Part shown: piece by piece, positions 1 through 8,309 of the stretch
Numbering within the stretch: position 1 is the first letter of the stretch
Layout: every line of letters begins with the position of its first letter
DNA from: Acetofilamentum sp.
GTDB taxonomy: Bacteria > Bacteroidota > Bacteroidia > Bacteroidales > JAFGXI01
Direction: 5' to 3'
Length of the DNA stretch: 25,368 nucleotides
Assembly (NCBI GenBank): GCA_020720565.1
Contig: DYOK01000012.1
Coordinates: 1 to 25,368, forward strand
The notes under the pieces: model-generated
Databases searched by the model: none
Told to the model about the DNA's origin: nothing
Seen by the model: only the letters and a program-made list of their open reading frames with translations
Translations under genes and position numbers: made by a program

Positions 1-476
1 CCTGCTACTGTACCTGCGTTGCCTGTTAATTTCCAATCGCCACCCATCGAACTAAATGGCGTCCAGCTACCACTATTATTTTTGTATTCTAGTGTCCCTG
101 CATTATCACGAAAACCATAGCCGGTTGTACCCAAAGTGCTACCAAAATTTAAATAGCTGTCGTTTTGCACCAAACCTAAACCTGTAGAAGCGATTCTAAA
201 ACGCTCGGTGCCTTGGGTCTGAAAACCAAAGTATCCGGTTTCCCAATTGTTCAGAAAAAAGTTCGTTCCATCGGAATTAAACATCAGACCATCGTTGGCT
301 CCAGTGCCTGTGGTGTTGTTGCTCAATTGCATAATATTGCCATTGGCTGCATTTTTATACAAATGAAGCAATGTTTGGGGCGTAGTAAATGTGGAATGGT
401 CGGTAATGGCCACATTCTGCGACAGCAAAGAACCTACTGTCATAGCCATGAAAAATGTAATTAATTGTCGTTTCAT
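1..476 (-). CDS. Secreted tail-fibre-like surface protein, C-terminus beyond the window
   Basis: This reading frame is open from an ATG at 476 to the window edge, so 158 complete residues are visible and the C-terminus is missing. The start MKRQLITFFMAMTVGSLLSQ looks like a signal peptide, so the product is probably exported. The rest is rich in Gly, Asn, Thr and Ser, with short beta-strand-like segments such as ERFRIASTG (about 91-99) and NNSGSWTPF, then WKLTGNAGT (about 148-156) just before the cut. From memory, the W-x-LTGNAGT motif is common in Bacteroidota proteins with tail-fibre-like beta repeats that often end in an intramolecular chaperone (peptidase S74) domain; that end is not visible here. 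The gene lies 123 bases beyond the stop of the T9SS gene at 600-2072 on the same strand. A hairpin element sits 12 bases before the ATG. Family assignment is tentative; the frame and the signal peptide are seen directly. Confidence 0.7.
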   Translation of the reverse strand, partial: MKRQLITFFMAMTVGSLLSQNVAITDHSTFTTPQTLLHLYKNAANGNIMQLSNNTTGTGANDGLMFNSDGTNFFLNNWETGYFGFQTQGTERFRIASTGLGLVQNDSYLNFGSTLGTTGYGFRDNAGTLEYKNNSGSWTPFSSMGGDWKLTGNAGTVA

Positions 477-488
477 AGTTTGTGTATT

Positions 489-507
489 TAAAGACTTCGT
501 CTTATTT
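489..507 (-). repeat. AAATAGGTC-type hairpin element, variant copy
   Basis: Read on the minus strand this is AAATAAGACGAAGTCTTTA, a 5-base stem AAGAC/GTCTT closed on a GAA loop. It differs from the consensus at four positions, and these form two complementary pairs (G-C to A-T and T-A to A-T), so the stem is kept. It lies 12 bases before the start codon of the partial surface-protein gene and would be in its 5' leader. Confidence 0.6.
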
Positions 508-599
508 GATAATTATCTCTATTTATTCGTAATAAGTAAGCGTTTTTTTGTTACAGACACATACAAATTCCTTATTGATTTTATAACCCTTAATTATTC

Positions 600-2072
600 T
601 TACTGCGATACGATCACTTTAAAGCTCTCAGAAATCTGTTTGTTACTAATTAAAAAAAGATAAAGTCCATTGCTGAGATGCTGGCTATCAATTTTAATAT
701 TTTGGATTCCTTTTTGAGCATCGAAATGGCCTTTCGTAATAAGCTGTCCCAAATCGCTCAAAATTTGATATCCAAACTGCCCCGATTGATTGGTTTTAAC
801 TTCGAACCACACCTCGTTTTTAGCTGGGTTGGTTAACAATTCAATCGATGTTTCTTCACTTTCGGCACAAGGGTTGGCTTTGGTATAATACGCCACCGTT
901 TTGCCATTTAAGTCCAATTGATTAATCTGATAATAAATGGTTTGATTATCGTACCACGAATCGTCGGTAAAAAAATATTTAGACACATTCGAAGCATTTC
1001 CTTTTGCAGGCACATTCCCGAGTTTAAAATATTGCTGTCCATCGAGCGAAGCCAATATATCGAAGCTGCTGCTGTTTTGTTCACTGGCTGTACTCCAACT
1101 TATGGTGCGAATATTATCTTCGCAGCTTGCATTGGTACTGATCATCTCCACCGGCAAGGGTTTCACTTCGCTGCCAAGTGTTAGGCGAATGTAATTTAAC
1201 GTACCATTGTCGAGCGTTTTACTGATGGGTAAGGCTTGCCCCGACAAATTATCGGGTAGTGGGTGCCAATACTCGTCGCCAGAATTATACAATTCGTACC
1301 ATTGGTACATGATTAGTTTCGTAGGGTCGTGTCCGTTAAGCTCGGCAGTAAAACAAGTATTGAACGTGATATTTTGTCCGCCCCCATTATTAGCGTATGG
1401 CGATATTTCGAAATACCTTAACACACTGTTATTTGCCGTAAACGAGCCTGTTCCTGCTTGGACTCGATGGCCACGTGCCACCGTAATATTATTTCCTGTT
1501 AAATTGACTGTCAAACCCATGTTGGCAATGTTTCCACTCGGATTGTCGCGAATGGTATAAATGGTTCCAGTGCCATTGCCGTCAATACCTGAACCATCGG
1601 TCGATTTAATTCGGTTGGTGTTCGATTCTGAGACAACATTTGCATTTTGCCCTAATTCTATGTGGTTCGCTTTTAAATCGAATTGCCCAGAAGTCATGGT
1701 CAAATTATAGTACAAATAAGCATCTTGGGTAAGATAAACATCGCCTGTTTTATTAAGGGTAATATTTTCGAAGGAGGTAGAATGCGAACCACTTATTAAC
1801 TGTGTTCCTGTACCCAAAAATACCACTGCCCCATGGCTGTTAGGGGTTTCGAATACTGTATTATTGCCATTATTAATCCAATCGCCCTCGAGTTGTATTT
1901 GTCCATCGGTTAAAATCCCGGCATTTCCCAAGTGGGTGTAATCACCTTGAATATATATATAAGGTGTGTTGATGGTTACTATTCTAGCTCCATCGTTGAC
2001 AATCCCTTGGGCATTGGTCAACGTATAAACGCAACACAGCAATATGACTGTAAAAATACGACGAATCTGCAT
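600..2072 (-). CDS. T9SS type A sorting domain protein, secreted beta-rich
   Basis: The 490-residue product begins with a signal peptide (MQIRRIFTVILLCCVYTLTNAQ, cleavage expected near residue 22). It ends with a C-terminal domain typical of type IX secretion substrates: NPAKNEVWFEVK, then a segment around DLGQLITKG, then SNGLYLFLI and a final SFKVIVSQ. Proteins with this domain cross the outer membrane through the Por system and are released or anchored at the surface. Residues about 25-310 are a Gly/Asn/Thr-rich region with repeated beta-strand patterns (for example GDYTHLGNAG and GDWINNGNN), suggesting a beta-helix or beta-sandwich. Residues about 320-400 resemble the Ig-like segment often placed before the sorting domain (SWSTASEQNSSSFDI). 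I recognise no catalytic motif, so adhesin or structural surface protein is the best guess. The start ATG at 2072 is directly followed by the signal peptide. Confidence 0.85.
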   Translation of the reverse strand: MQIRRIFTVILLCCVYTLTNAQGIVNDGARIVTINTPYIYIQGDYTHLGNAGILTDGQIQLEGDWINNGNNTVFETPNSHGAVVFLGTGTQLISGSHSTSFENITLNKTGDVYLTQDAYLYYNLTMTSGQFDLKANHIELGQNANVVSESNTNRIKSTDGSGIDGNGTGTIYTIRDNPSGNIANMGLTVNLTGNNITVARGHRVQAGTGSFTANNSVLRYFEISPYANNGGGQNITFNTCFTAELNGHDPTKLIMYQWYELYNSGDEYWHPLPDNLSGQALPISKTLDNGTLNYIRLTLGSEVKPLPVEMISTNASCEDNIRTISWSTASEQNSSSFDILASLDGQQYFKLGNVPAKGNASNVSKYFFTDDSWYDNQTIYYQINQLDLNGKTVAYYTKANPCAESEETSIELLTNPAKNEVWFEVKTNQSGQFGYQILSDLGQLITKGHFDAQKGIQNIKIDSQHLSNGLYLFLISNKQISESFKVIVSQ

Positions 2073-2149
2073 GATATTCTTATTTTTTGTGATGTAAATA
2101 TAATCCTTTAAATCAATTAGTTCAGATTATGATTCTTTTTTTTGACGAA

Positions 2150-2165
2150 CGTTATAATTTTAACG
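2150..2165. other. Near-palindrome between T9SS gene and dipeptidase gene
   Basis: CGTTATAATTTTAACG is a 16-base imperfect palindrome with one mismatched pair. It lies downstream of the dipeptidase stop and 78 bases upstream of the T9SS gene start on the minus strand. It could be an operator or chance AT-rich symmetry; there is no further support. Confidence 0.2.
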
Positions 2166-2188
2166 ACAAAAATTTATTTCAAAACGTC

Positions 2189-3598
2189 TCAAGCTCTTAC
2201 TGACTCGTTGTTTGAATAATGGTTAATCATAAAATTAGTTAGATTAAAGTGGTTAATTTGTTTCATAATTTGCGCTACAGAATGGCCACACGACATGGCA
2301 GGGTTTTGCTTCAAAAAATCGGATAAATGAATTTTAAAGTAGTCGCTAAAACGAGGTAGATATTCTAAAGTCCAAAAGCCATTAACTGGATTAATAATTC
2401 CGTCGTAATCGCTGCCAATACAGATCTGCATCCACGGATCGAGCCCAAGCGGAACGGTCAATCGGACCATATGCTCGACGTGATTCCAGATCAGCTTAGA
2501 GGTGGCGGTGTAACGTTTTTTAGCACAAGTAATATGCTTAGTGGCATCGAGGGCTTCTTCGCTCGACATCACTCGCTCGTCCATATTTAAGCCAAATATT
2601 CCTTTCGATTGAATCAGGCGTATAATTTCGTCGTCGTAAAACCCAATTTCTTTGGCCTGAAATAACCCACTGGTAACAACCGGATTATCGAAAGAAGCCA
2701 TTCCATTGCACCCTCCGTGACTAAAAACTATGGGTACAAAATCGCCTTGAGCGGCCAATTGTTCAAGTTTTTGATAATAGGTATTGCGTGCACGTGGGTT
2801 CATGTGTTTGACATCGATTAATATTCTCGGACCATTTTCTCGACTAAGTAAGCTATCGATAAGCCATTCGCCTTGGGGTAACAAGCCTAAATTACTACCA
2901 AACTTTTGCGGGCGTAACTCTTGCAAACTGTCGGGTAAACTGATGCAATGCCCTGTGAGTTGATTAAAAAAATGGTGTGCCAATGTCAAATAGACGGGCG
3001 ATTTCGATTTGATATAATCGATACTATCAGGCTCAATGGTATCGCTACTCAACGCTTGGGTTTCGACAAATTTAAATAAATTATGACCACCTTCGACGGT
3101 ATAAAACAGACCTATAACTCGGTTATTAGGCGATTGAATCAATTGCTCTAAATCCGTTTTGTTGTTGATAATTTTATATTGGAAAGGCTTTCCTTTAATC
3201 GTGGTAATCTGCCCATCGAGTACGTCTAAAAACTGAAATTGGTCTTTTAAACCTTCGTAATACGAGGTGGCCGGATCTTGAATCTTTTCGATCCATTGGG
3301 TTCCAAAATCGGTTATTAAATTTTCGATGATAGGCACATCGAGCTTACCAACAAAAAAATCGCGCTCTGGGGCATAAACCGCCAAGCCCAATAACTTGGA
3401 TTGGCTTAAAAACGCCGCATACAAATCCGATTGTCTATATGGCGTTAAGGTAAGCCAATTTTCGAGCAGTTTATTCCACCAATTTAGCGGCTTGTGATGA
3501 AACAAATTGGCTTCGTTTTCAGCCGAACGAGAGGGTTGAAAATTATTCTTTCCGAAACTTTTCAGAATGGGATGACAGTGCAAATCGGCAAACATCAT
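2189..3598 (-). CDS. Peptidase M19 (membrane/renal dipeptidase) family metallohydrolase
   Basis: The 469-residue product resembles zinc dipeptidases of the M19 family, amidohydrolase-fold enzymes that cleave dipeptides. Visible landmarks in family order are an N-terminal metal site ADLHCHP (about 4-10), an acidic segment TVEGGHNLF (near 166), LTLAHHFFNQ, a His-containing strand DVKHMNPRA (near 261), FSHGGCNG (near 291) and GSDYDGI (about 393-399), the last very typical of M19. There is no signal peptide or membrane segment, so the enzyme is probably cytoplasmic. The protein is longer than many M19 members and the first metal motif is H-x-H where the family usually has H-x-D. ATG codons lie at both 3598 and 3595; the upstream one is used here. 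The nhaD terminator precedes the gene and it has its own promoter candidate, so it is probably transcribed alone. Substrate is unknown. Confidence 0.75.
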   Translation of the reverse strand: MMFADLHCHPILKSFGKNNFQPSRSAENEANLFHHKPLNWWNKLLENWLTLTPYRQSDLYAAFLSQSKLLGLAVYAPERDFFVGKLDVPIIENLITDFGTQWIEKIQDPATSYYEGLKDQFQFLDVLDGQITTIKGKPFQYKIINNKTDLEQLIQSPNNRVIGLFYTVEGGHNLFKFVETQALSSDTIEPDSIDYIKSKSPVYLTLAHHFFNQLTGHCISLPDSLQELRPQKFGSNLGLLPQGEWLIDSLLSRENGPRILIDVKHMNPRARNTYYQKLEQLAAQGDFVPIVFSHGGCNGMASFDNPVVTSGLFQAKEIGFYDDEIIRLIQSKGIFGLNMDERVMSSEEALDATKHITCAKKRYTATSKLIWNHVEHMVRLTVPLGLDPWMQICIGSDYDGIINPVNGFWTLEYLPRFSDYFKIHLSDFLKQNPAMSCGHSVAQIMKQINHFNLTNFMINHYSNNESVRA

Positions 3599-3621
3599 GT
3601 GGTAAATTTAGGGGGAACACC

Positions 3622-3650
3622 CAAAAATAAGTTTTTATGCCGAAATACAA
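3622..3650 (-). promoter_or_regulatory. Candidate Bacteroidota promoter for the M19 gene
   Basis: On the minus strand TTG (3650-3648) and TATTTTTG (3629-3622) are separated by 18 bases, matching the Bacteroidota pattern of a -33 TTG and a -7 TAnnTTTG. Transcription would begin about 15-20 bases before the ATG at 3598. Both motifs are short, so chance remains possible. Confidence 0.4.
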
Positions 3651-3663
3651 GTCGAAATAATTA

Positions 3664-3703
3664 AAAAAAAGACTGCTCCAAAAATTTGAAGCAGTCTTTT
3701 TTT
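3664..3703 (-). terminator. Intrinsic terminator of nhaD
   Basis: GACTGCT (3671-3677) pairs with AGCAGTC (3690-3696), and the flanking A7 and T7 tracts extend the stem to 14 base pairs around a 12-base loop. It begins 22 bases after the nhaD stop on the minus strand and separates nhaD from the dipeptidase gene. The tracts on both sides make it able to work in either direction. Confidence 0.85.
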
Positions 3704-3724
3704 AAAATAAGGTAATTGCTTGAA

Positions 3725-5269
3725 TTAATGTGCAGCTTGAATTGAATCGTTTGGAGCTACAGCATTTTCATCAACTAATTTTCTGACTCCAACATATACC
3801 TCGTTTCCTAAAAACACAGGGGTATCGTCTGAAATTTCGCCTTCGGCACGTTCTTCAACGATAACTTTACCTTCAACAACACCATGATTTTCGTGTGGCA
3901 AAAATTGTTGTTGTCCCCAAAATGTGGCAACACCGGCAAAATAGCCGATTAAAGCCAATAGCGATATTTTTTTAAAATACCATATAAAATCAATTTTTTC
4001 CATACCCATTGCAGCTACTCCAGCGGCAGAACCAATAATCAAGATGCTACCTCCTGTTCCTGCGGTATAGGCTAATAATTCCCAGAATACGCCATCTTGA
4101 GCAAAATTTCCGGCATGAGCAATTTCGTACATACCCATAGCACCCGCTACCAATGGAACATTGTCGACAATACTAGAAAGTAATCCTATCACAATGTCAA
4201 TTAAGAAAATATTTTGACCTGTCACCTCGTCTAACCATTGGGCTAATAAACCCAAATGGCCAGCAGATTGCAAGCTCGACACTGCCGTTAATATCCCTAA
4301 GAAAAACAAAACTGTAGGCACATCGACGCGTCGTAAAATACTAATAACAGACATTGATGAACGATTTTCTGCAGGTTTCGAACGGTGTAAAATTTCAGTC
4401 AGTGTCCATAAAACGCCTAATCCTAACAACATACCCATAAAAGGGGGCAAGTGTGTGACTGTTTTAAATACTGGGACGAACAAAAGTGCACTAACTCCCA
4501 CTATTAATAATAGTTTTTGCTCCCCTGCCGAAACCGATCCATGGCTGTGCGATTCTGCAAGTTTGGGACGACTAGTCGTTCCTTTCATCGAGAATGTTAA
4601 AATAATAAGCGGAACCAAAATATTCATTAGGGATGGTAAAAAAACCATACTAATAATTGCCCCAGCAGTTATCTGCCCGCCAATCCACAACATGATGGTA
4701 GTAACATCTCCGATTGGCGACCACGCACCTCCAGCATTAGCGGCAAGGACAACCATTGCTGCAAAGAACCAACGGGTTTGTTTATCGTCGATAAGTTTTT
4801 TAAGCAATGTCACCATTACAATTGTAGTAGTTAAGTTATCCAGAGCAGCCGACATAAAGAATGTTAAGACACTTAATATCCAAAGCAATTTAACTTTGTT
4901 TGTTGTTGTTATCTTATCGGTAATCAATTTAAATCCTTGATGATGATCAACCACTTCTACAATGGTCATAGCCCCCAACAAGAAAAATAAAATTTCAGCT
5001 ATTTCAACCAAATGATGACTCAATTCATGCTTAAGAAAGTGCGATGCAGTTTCTTGCAAATTTTGCCCACCCAATTGCAAGCCATGTGTAATATGATTCC
5101 ACTCGGTATTATGTCCTAGACTTAGAATATCAATGCTATTGAGTGCATAGACCGTCCAAGTTAAAACACCAATAAGCAAAGCAGAAGCCGTCTTGTCAAT
5201 TTTTAAAGGATGCTCCAAAGCTATCATCGTATAGCCTAGAACAAATATGACAACCATTAAAATAAACAT
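3725..5269 (-). CDS. nhaD: NhaD-type Na+/H+ antiporter
   Basis: The 514-residue integral membrane protein matches the NhaD family of the ion transporter superfamily, which exchanges cytoplasmic Na+ (or Li+) for protons and helps with salt and pH balance. It shows about 11-13 hydrophobic segments. Family-typical stretches are EILFFLLGAMTIVEVVDHHQ, SAALDNLTTTIVMVTLL with its conserved polar DNLTT, and NAGGAWSPIGDVTTIMLW. A second polar repeat, SSIVDNVPLVAGAMGM, lies in the C-terminal half, giving the usual inverted-repeat layout. The last ~50 residues form a charged, acidic hydrophilic tail after the final helix. The gene ends at a strong terminator. The 106 bases separating it from the upstream mutS stop suggest it is not tightly coupled to mutS. 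Confidence 0.9.
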   Translation of the reverse strand: MFILMVVIFVLGYTMIALEHPLKIDKTASALLIGVLTWTVYALNSIDILSLGHNTEWNHITHGLQLGGQNLQETASHFLKHELSHHLVEIAEILFFLLGAMTIVEVVDHHQGFKLITDKITTTNKVKLLWILSVLTFFMSAALDNLTTTIVMVTLLKKLIDDKQTRWFFAAMVVLAANAGGAWSPIGDVTTIMLWIGGQITAGAIISMVFLPSLMNILVPLIILTFSMKGTTSRPKLAESHSHGSVSAGEQKLLLIVGVSALLFVPVFKTVTHLPPFMGMLLGLGVLWTLTEILHRSKPAENRSSMSVISILRRVDVPTVLFFLGILTAVSSLQSAGHLGLLAQWLDEVTGQNIFLIDIVIGLLSSIVDNVPLVAGAMGMYEIAHAGNFAQDGVFWELLAYTAGTGGSILIIGSAAGVAAMGMEKIDFIWYFKKISLLALIGYFAGVATFWGQQQFLPHENHGVVEGKVIVEERAEGEISDDTPVFLGNEVYVGVRKLVDENAVAPNDSIQAAH

Positions 5270-5375
5270 AGAGAAATGATTAAATGTGAATATTTGAATT
5301 GATTAAAATAGAAGCTGCAAAATTAACGTTTTCTAATTACTGCAAGGTGCTCTACAACACATTTTCAATAAAAGT

Positions 5376-7982
5376 TTATTTTAATAGCTTTTTAATTTCG
5401 TTGAGCTTATTTAATGCCTCGATGGGCGTTAAATTATCGACGTCCACCTTAATCAATTCTTTGCGTATTTGCGACAAAACAGGGTCGTCTAATTGGAAAA
5501 TACTCAATTGATAGCCTTCTCTGTTCTCGGCCAAATGTTTAACCGGTTTGGTTTTGTCACTTTTCGACTGGCCTTCGAGCTCCGAAAGAATTTCGTTGGC
5601 ACGTTTGAGTACCGACTTGGGCATGCCCGCCATACGGGCTACATGAATTCCAAAGCTATGCGAAGTGCCACCAGGGATTAATTTCCGAACAAACAACACC
5701 TTGTTATCGACTTCTTTCACTTCGACATTAAAATTTTTGATGCGTTCGAATTGAGTGGTCATTTCGTTAAGCTCGTGGTAGTGGGTGGCAAACATCACTT
5801 TTGCTTTGTGGGTAGGCTGTTCGTGAATATACTCTGTCATAGCCCAAGCAATGGAAATACCATCGTAAGTACTGGTGCCTCGGCCAATTTCGTCGAGTAA
5901 AACCAGACTGCGTTCGGTCAGATTATTCAAAATGCTAGCCGTTTCGTTCATTTCGACCATAAAAGTCGATTCGCCTGCCGAAATGTTATCCGAAGCGCCC
6001 ACGCGGGTAAATATTTTATCGACCATTCCTAGCTTTGCCGATTGTGCTGGTACATACGAACCCATTTGCGCCATCAAAGTAATTAATGCAGTTTGTCGCA
6101 ACAAAGCCGATTTACCCGACATATTAGGACCAGTGATGATGATAATTTGCTGTTTGTCGCGGTCTAAAAACACATCGTTGGCCACATAAACCTGTCCAAT
6201 TGGCAATTGACGTTCGATTACGGGGTGTCGACCTTGTTGAATATCTATTTCGAACCCATCGTTAAGCTCTGGTCGTACGTATTGATTTTGACGTGCTGTA
6301 CTTGAAAAACTCATCAACACATCGGTTTGTGCCACCAACTGGGCATTGAGCTGAATCGAAGGAATATATTGTGCCACATCTTCGACCAAACGATTGAACA
6401 ATTGCACTTCGAGTTGTTGAATTTTATCTTCTGCACCGAGTACTTTTTCTTCGTACTCTTTAAGTTCTGGGGTAATATAGCGTTCGCCAGTACTCAAGGT
6501 TTGTTTGCGAATCCATTCTTCGGGCACTTTGTCTTTATGGGTATTACGCACTTCGATGTAATATCCAAACACATTATTAAAATCGACTTTTAAACTGGTA
6601 ATCCCCGTGCGTTCGGCCTCTCTATCGCGAATTTGCTCAATATATTGTTTTCCCGAGCTGGACAAATTACGAAGCAAATCGAGCTCCTCCGAAACCCCAT
6701 AGCGTATCACTTGCCCTTTACTAACTAAATTGGGTGCGTCTTCGTTGAGCTCTTTGGCAATGCGTTCGTTCAGTCCTGTACATAAGTTAATTTGCTCTCC
6801 TACGCTCATCAAAGCATGGGTTTCGGATTGTACTAAAGAATTTTGTATAGGAACTAAAGCCAGTAAAGCCCGGCGTATCTGAACAATTTCGCGTGGTGTA
6901 ATGCGTCCGACAGCTACTTTCGAAATTAATCGTTCTAAATCACCAATTTTGGCCATTTCGTGATGCAATTCATCGGTAATTGTTTCGTTTTTCAGAAAAA
7001 AGCTGACACCATCTAATCGATCGTTAATAGCCTCGACTTTTTTAAGTGGTAAAGCCATATACCGTCGCAATAAGCGGCCGCCCATGGGTGTGATGGTGCT
7101 ATCGAGTACGCTATAAAGCGATTTGGCTTCGTCGCCACCGGCATAAAACAATTCTAAATTACGGATGGTAAATTGATCGAGCCCCACATATTGTTCCTCG
7201 TCGATTTTCGAGATTTTTACAATGTGCTGTAATTGGCGGTGTTCAGTTAAATCGAGATAATGCAAAATGGCTCCTGCGGCTGTAATTCCATGGATTAATT
7301 GATGGACACCAAATCCTTTGAGCGATGCCGTTCCAAAATGTTTAAGCAATCGTTCGTGGGCACTATCTTGCTGACACATCCAGTCTTCGAGCTTATAGTT
7401 ATAGTATTGTTTACCAAAGGTTTCGTTGTACCAAGCTTGTTGGTTCCGGTCGAACACCACTTCTTTGGGTTGAAACGATTGCAACAGTTTTTCGATATAA
7501 GCCGTTTGGCCTTCGGTAATTAAAAATTCGCCCGTCGAGATGTCGAGAAAAGCAAGTCCAATTGTTTTTTGATGTAAGATGACAGAAGCCAAAAAATTGT
7601 TTCGTTTGTGATCGAGAACCTGATCGACCAAAGCCACGCCAGGGGTGACCAATTCGGTGACGCCCCGTTTAACGATGGTTTTAACTGTTTTAGGGTCTTC
7701 CAACTGTTCGCAAATGGCAACCCTTTCGCCCGCCCGAACCAATTTGGGTAAATAGGTATCGAGGGCATGGTATGGGAAGCCAGCCAATTCGACAAAAGTG
7801 GCTGCTCCGTTGGCACGTCGGGTCAGGGTAATACCCAGAATGCGACTGGTTTTAATGGCATCTTCGGAAAAAGTTTCGTAGAAATCGCCTACACGAAACA
7901 GCAAAACAGCATCGGGATGTTTGGCCTTAATGCTATAATATTGCTTCATTAACGGTGTTTCGACTGGCTTGGTAGTACTCAC
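5376..7982 (-). CDS. mutS: DNA mismatch repair ATPase MutS
   Basis: The 868-residue product is a full-length MutS, which recognises mismatches as a dimer and signals to MutL. The mismatch-reading motif is GDFYETF with Phe34 and Glu36. The clamp and lever regions occupy the middle. The C-terminal ATPase has Walker A GPNMSGKSA (about 619-627), Walker B LVLLDEIGRGTSTYDG (about 691-706) and ATHYHELNEM. Bacteroidota MutS often has GPNMSGKS rather than GPNMGGKS. The start is GTG at 7982. An in-frame ATG exists at 7949, but the residues just before it (ETPLMKQY) are, from memory, conserved in relatives, so translation must begin upstream. A TAGATTTG sequence overlaps the GTG; if it were a real -7 box the GTG start would be impossible. 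The upstream inverted-repeat region may hold the promoter. Confidence 0.97.
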   Translation of the reverse strand: MSTTKPVETPLMKQYYSIKAKHPDAVLLFRVGDFYETFSEDAIKTSRILGITLTRRANGAATFVELAGFPYHALDTYLPKLVRAGERVAICEQLEDPKTVKTIVKRGVTELVTPGVALVDQVLDHKRNNFLASVILHQKTIGLAFLDISTGEFLITEGQTAYIEKLLQSFQPKEVVFDRNQQAWYNETFGKQYYNYKLEDWMCQQDSAHERLLKHFGTASLKGFGVHQLIHGITAAGAILHYLDLTEHRQLQHIVKISKIDEEQYVGLDQFTIRNLELFYAGGDEAKSLYSVLDSTITPMGGRLLRRYMALPLKKVEAINDRLDGVSFFLKNETITDELHHEMAKIGDLERLISKVAVGRITPREIVQIRRALLALVPIQNSLVQSETHALMSVGEQINLCTGLNERIAKELNEDAPNLVSKGQVIRYGVSEELDLLRNLSSSGKQYIEQIRDREAERTGITSLKVDFNNVFGYYIEVRNTHKDKVPEEWIRKQTLSTGERYITPELKEYEEKVLGAEDKIQQLEVQLFNRLVEDVAQYIPSIQLNAQLVAQTDVLMSFSSTARQNQYVRPELNDGFEIDIQQGRHPVIERQLPIGQVYVANDVFLDRDKQQIIIITGPNMSGKSALLRQTALITLMAQMGSYVPAQSAKLGMVDKIFTRVGASDNISAGESTFMVEMNETASILNNLTERSLVLLDEIGRGTSTYDGISIAWAMTEYIHEQPTHKAKVMFATHYHELNEMTTQFERIKNFNVEVKEVDNKVLFVRKLIPGGTSHSFGIHVARMAGMPKSVLKRANEILSELEGQSKSDKTKPVKHLAENREGYQLSIFQLDDPVLSQIRKELIKVDVDNLTPIEALNKLNEIKKLLK

Positions 7983-8040
7983 AAATCTATTTATTGGAAT
8001 GGTAATTAATGTGGTTTCAAATTAGTGTGGTAAGCTAAAT

Positions 8041-8148
8041 CAATAGTTCGTTAAACTTTTCAAAAGTATTAAATATTTTATTTTATGCTGATTATCAGAT
8101 GCTTGTATCTTTGAAAAATGAACTTTTAAAAAGTTTAACGAAGTATTG
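8041..8148. promoter_or_regulatory. 27-base inverted repeat flanking opposing promoter-like boxes
   Basis: The arms are 8041-8067 and 8122-8148. They are reverse complements with two mismatches over 27 bases. Each arm contains a 13-base palindrome, ACTTTTCAAAAGT on the left and ACTTTTAAAAAGT on the right, as expected for a dimeric regulator's binding sites. Inside, TATCTTTG (8106-8113, plus) and TACTTTTG (8068-8061, minus) both fit TAnnTTTG; no clear -33 TTG is seen for either. The minus box points to mutS and would give a leader of about 70 bases. The plus box points into sequence with no gene. CTGATTATCAG (8088-8098) is a third small palindrome in the centre. Confidence 0.45.
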
Positions 8149-8204
8149 CTAAATATTAACGGATTGCAAAAACGAAAAACAGCTCGGTAATCCAATTTTG
8201 TGTT

Positions 8205-8239
8205 CGATAAAAGTATAAAGTATTTCGAATATTTTATCG
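8205..8239. other. Inverted repeat CGATAAAA / TTTTATCG
   Basis: Perfect 8-base arms at 8205-8212 and 8232-8239 enclose 19 bases that include TTCGAA. It lies about 65 bases past the convergent 3' end of the ABC-F gene on the minus strand. There is no T tract beyond the stem, so a typical intrinsic terminator is not supported. Confidence 0.3.
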
Positions 8240-8290
8240 TCGTATATTATTAATATATAATATTGATAAATTGACAGTTACATAAACAAG

Positions 8291-8309
8291 AAATAGGTCG
8301 AAGAGCTTA
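8291..8309 (+). repeat. AAATAGGTC-type hairpin element overlapping the ABC-F stop
   Basis: AAATAGGTCGAAGAGCTTA matches the family consensus except for one base in the right arm, which breaks one stem pair (G opposite G). The element overlaps the TAA stop codon (8309-8307, minus) of the ABC-F gene, so the mismatch may reflect coding constraint or recent insertion at the end of the gene. Confidence 0.6.

Larger units (their letters stand above)
7983..8306. other. Non-coding gap between mutS and the ABC-F gene
   Basis: These 324 bases hold no credible reading frame. They contain a 27-base inverted repeat around two opposing promoter-like boxes (8041-8148), a looser hairpin (8205-8239), an AT-rich tract near 8240-8270 and the start of a dispersed hairpin element (8291-8309). 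The density of symmetric elements suggests a regulatory region, a small-RNA locus or the remains of a lost gene. Confidence 0.5.

Noticed and set aside
1207..1560. 117-codon frame opposite the T9SS gene
   Set aside because: Antisense shadow of a gene with signal peptide and sorting domain; no independent motif.
4455..4940. 161-codon frame opposite nhaD
   Set aside because: It is the antisense of a well-supported membrane protein gene; its hydrophobic, Ile/Val-rich content mirrors the nhaD codons.
7520..7816. 98-codon frame on the minus strand inside mutS
   Set aside because: It lies in another frame of the conserved N-terminal part of mutS and shows no known protein pattern.
8205..8239. Inverted repeat as the ABC-F terminator
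   Set aside because: The loop is 19 bases and no T tract follows the stem on the minus strand.
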